In this document: piece by piece, positions 5,067 to 5,923 of the stretch
Layout of the letters: every line of letters begins with the position of its first letter
Position numbering within the stretch: position 1 is the stretch's first letter
Origin: Bacillota bacterium
Lineage (GTDB): Bacteria > Bacillota > Clostridia > Lachnospirales > Lachnospiraceae
Direction: 5' to 3'
Assembly: GCA_023435505.1 (NCBI GenBank)
Contig: JAEYRR010000381.1
Span: forward strand, 1-5,923
DNA length: 5,923 bases
Notes under the pieces: generated by a model
Seen by the model: the letters and a program-made list of their open reading frames with translations, nothing else
Databases searched by the model: none
What the model was told of the DNA's origin: nothing
Made by a program: the position numbers and the translations under genes

Positions 5067-5771
5067 GTGAAAAACTTTCGAAGAGTAAGGCACTTTTCCT
5101 TGTGTTTGGTTTTGATTCTTAGTTTCTGCACTCTTTCTCAACAAAATCTTACTGCAAAGGCCAATGCCAACACTGTAAAAAAAACTGATAACACTCATAA
5201 CAAGATTACATCTTCTTCTCTAAATTCTCTAAATAATATTTCTACTTACAGACTGAACTATAGCAAATACAAACTGGTTAAGGGCAAATCCTTTCCACTT
5301 AAAGTAACAAGGCTACCCTCTAATTACAGAGTAACTTATAGAAGCAACAATAACGTCGCTACTGTTAATAGCAGAGGTATGGTTACCGGTGTAAAATATG
5401 GTACTGCCAAGATTACTGCCACTGTCAGATACAATAATCTGGTTCTTAGAAGATTGACATGTAATGTCACGGTAGGACCAAGTGCTATTAGCGTTGTAAT
5501 ACCTGAATCAAGTATGACACTTTCCGTCTCAGAAAGAAAAGATTTAAACCCTATAATCAAACCCAAGAATTCAACTGAAACCCCACGATTTTCATCATCG
5601 AATCCTAAAGTGGTCTCCGTTACATCAGCAGGAATCATTAAAGGCCTTAAAAAGGGAACTGCTGTGATAACTGTAACGATAGGGAATAATAAAACAGATA
5701 ACTGTTTCGTTACTGTCATGAATAAACCTAGTCAAAAAAATATAGCAAAGAATAGTAAAACTCGAAAATAG
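5067..5771 (+). CDS. Secreted protein with two Big_2 (bacterial Ig-like) domains
   Basis: This 234-residue protein has a signal peptide: basic residues 1-9, a hydrophobic core (10-22) and a likely cleavage site around AKANA (30-35). A Ser/Thr/Asn-rich linker follows (36-60). The rest is two Ig-like repeats of the Big_2 type. Domain one spans about 60-136, with the hallmark core at 91-120 (YRSNNNVATVNSRGMVTGVK then YGTAKITATV). Domain two spans about 140-217, with SSSNPKVVSVTSAGIIKGLK then KGTAVITVTI at 176-205. The tail (218-234) is basic and ends KTRK. No LPXTG motif, membrane anchor or enzyme domain is seen, so the protein is probably released or held by charge. Big_2 domains usually serve as adhesive or spacer modules on surface proteins; no catalytic role is suggested. 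The GTG start has GGAGG at 5053-5057, nine bases upstream. It is transcribed away from the two-component operon. Confidence 0.88.
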   Translation: MKNFRRVRHFSLCLVLILSFCTLSQQNLTAKANANTVKKTDNTHNKITSSSLNSLNNISTYRLNYSKYKLVKGKSFPLKVTRLPSNYRVTYRSNNNVATVNSRGMVTGVKYGTAKITATVRYNNLVLRRLTCNVTVGPSAISVVIPESSMTLSVSERKDLNPIIKPKNSTETPRFSSSNPKVVSVTSAGIIKGLKKGTAVITVTIGNNKTDNCFVTVMNKPSQKNIAKNSKTRK

Positions 5772-5819
5772 AAAAAAATAAAAGCTTCCTATTGGAAGCT
5801 TTTATTTTTTTCTATTTTC
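5764..5819 (+). terminator. Terminator with 26-bp perfect inverted repeat, probably bidirectional
   Basis: Bases 5764-5789 and 5794-5819 are exact reverse complements around the loop TATT. The core is GAAGCTTCC-like (AAAGCTTCC/GGAAGCTTT), flanked by A7 on the left and T7 (5805-5811) on the right, so a U tract follows the core hairpin on either strand. The stop codon of the Big_2 gene (5769-5771) lies inside the left arm. The symmetry fits a terminator shared by two convergent genes. Confidence 0.88.
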
Positions 5820-5865
5820 AAGTTCTGCAGCTATCATTGTATATTACTATCTAACTTAACTCTTA

Positions 5866-5923
5866 TTAAAAACCTTCTAGTCTTCTATGAAGCCTATATT
5901 GTTCCCGTTTTACAGCCCCATCC
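5866..5923 (-). CDS. Possible C-terminal end of a convergent gene (partial, unidentified)
   Basis: The minus strand from 5922 reads DGAVKREQYRLHRRLEGF and then TAA at 5866-5868. The other two minus-strand frames stop within the first 30 bases. The symmetrical terminator just beyond agrees with a gene arriving from the right. The peptide is charged and plausible as a protein end, but 18 residues are too few to identify a family or to prove coding. Confidence 0.33.
   Translation of the reverse strand, partial: DGAVKREQYRLHRRLEGF

Noticed and set aside
5336..5719. Minus-strand open frame of 127 codons opposite the Big_2 gene
   Set aside because: It is antisense to a gene with clear Big_2 repeats; its Val/Leu/Thr-rich sequence mirrors the repeat codons and it has no supported start site.
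1..5923. Mobile element, CRISPR array, tRNA or rRNA
   Set aside because: No transposase or integrase frames, regularly spaced long direct repeats, or tRNA/rRNA motifs were seen on either strand.

Overview
The window is AT-rich and looks like the chromosome of a Gram-positive Firmicute. The Clostridia, and most likely a Lachnospiraceae-type organism, fit best. The reasons are strong GGAGG-type ribosome binding sites, vegetative promoters with TATAAT -10 boxes, a sortase, a glutamine-dependent NAD synthetase, Big_2 surface domains and a GEMM-I (c-di-GMP-I) riboswitch. The taxon is inferred from these features and was not searched.

Layout. Bases 1-523 (minus) hold the N-terminal glutaminase half of nadE, cut by the window edge. 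Bases 612-2363 (minus) form a cell-surface block. It has a class D-like sortase with its own promoter, then a c-di-GMP-I riboswitch starting about 7 bases after the sortase stop, then a secreted transglutaminase-like protein, then an intrinsic terminator. Bases 2382-2643 (minus) carry a 6S RNA gene (ssrS) with its own promoter and a 17-bp terminator hairpin. Bases 2648-4832 (minus) encode a two-component system, with an OmpR/PhoB-type response regulator followed 19 bases later by its sensor histidine kinase. A divergent intergenic region (4833-5066) holds a good promoter for the regulator, three spaced TTATGA(C/T)A elements and a perfect 7-3-7 palindrome. Bases 5067-5771 (plus) encode a secreted protein with two Big_2 domains. 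It ends in a 26-bp perfect inverted repeat that probably terminates transcription from both sides. A short open frame at the right edge may be the end of a convergent gene.

How it may work together. The transglutaminase-like protein is very likely controlled by cyclic di-GMP through the riboswitch. The second messenger that governs the motile/sessile switch would thus tune an enzyme acting outside the cell, next to a sortase that anchors surface proteins. The two-component system faces the Big_2 protein gene, and the repeats between them are candidate binding sites, so it may control that surface protein and itself. The 6S RNA, a global regulator of housekeeping RNA polymerase, lies directly downstream of the kinase with no visible terminator between them. 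The most notable items are the riboswitch-transglutaminase-sortase arrangement and the 6S RNA, which protein-only annotation would miss.
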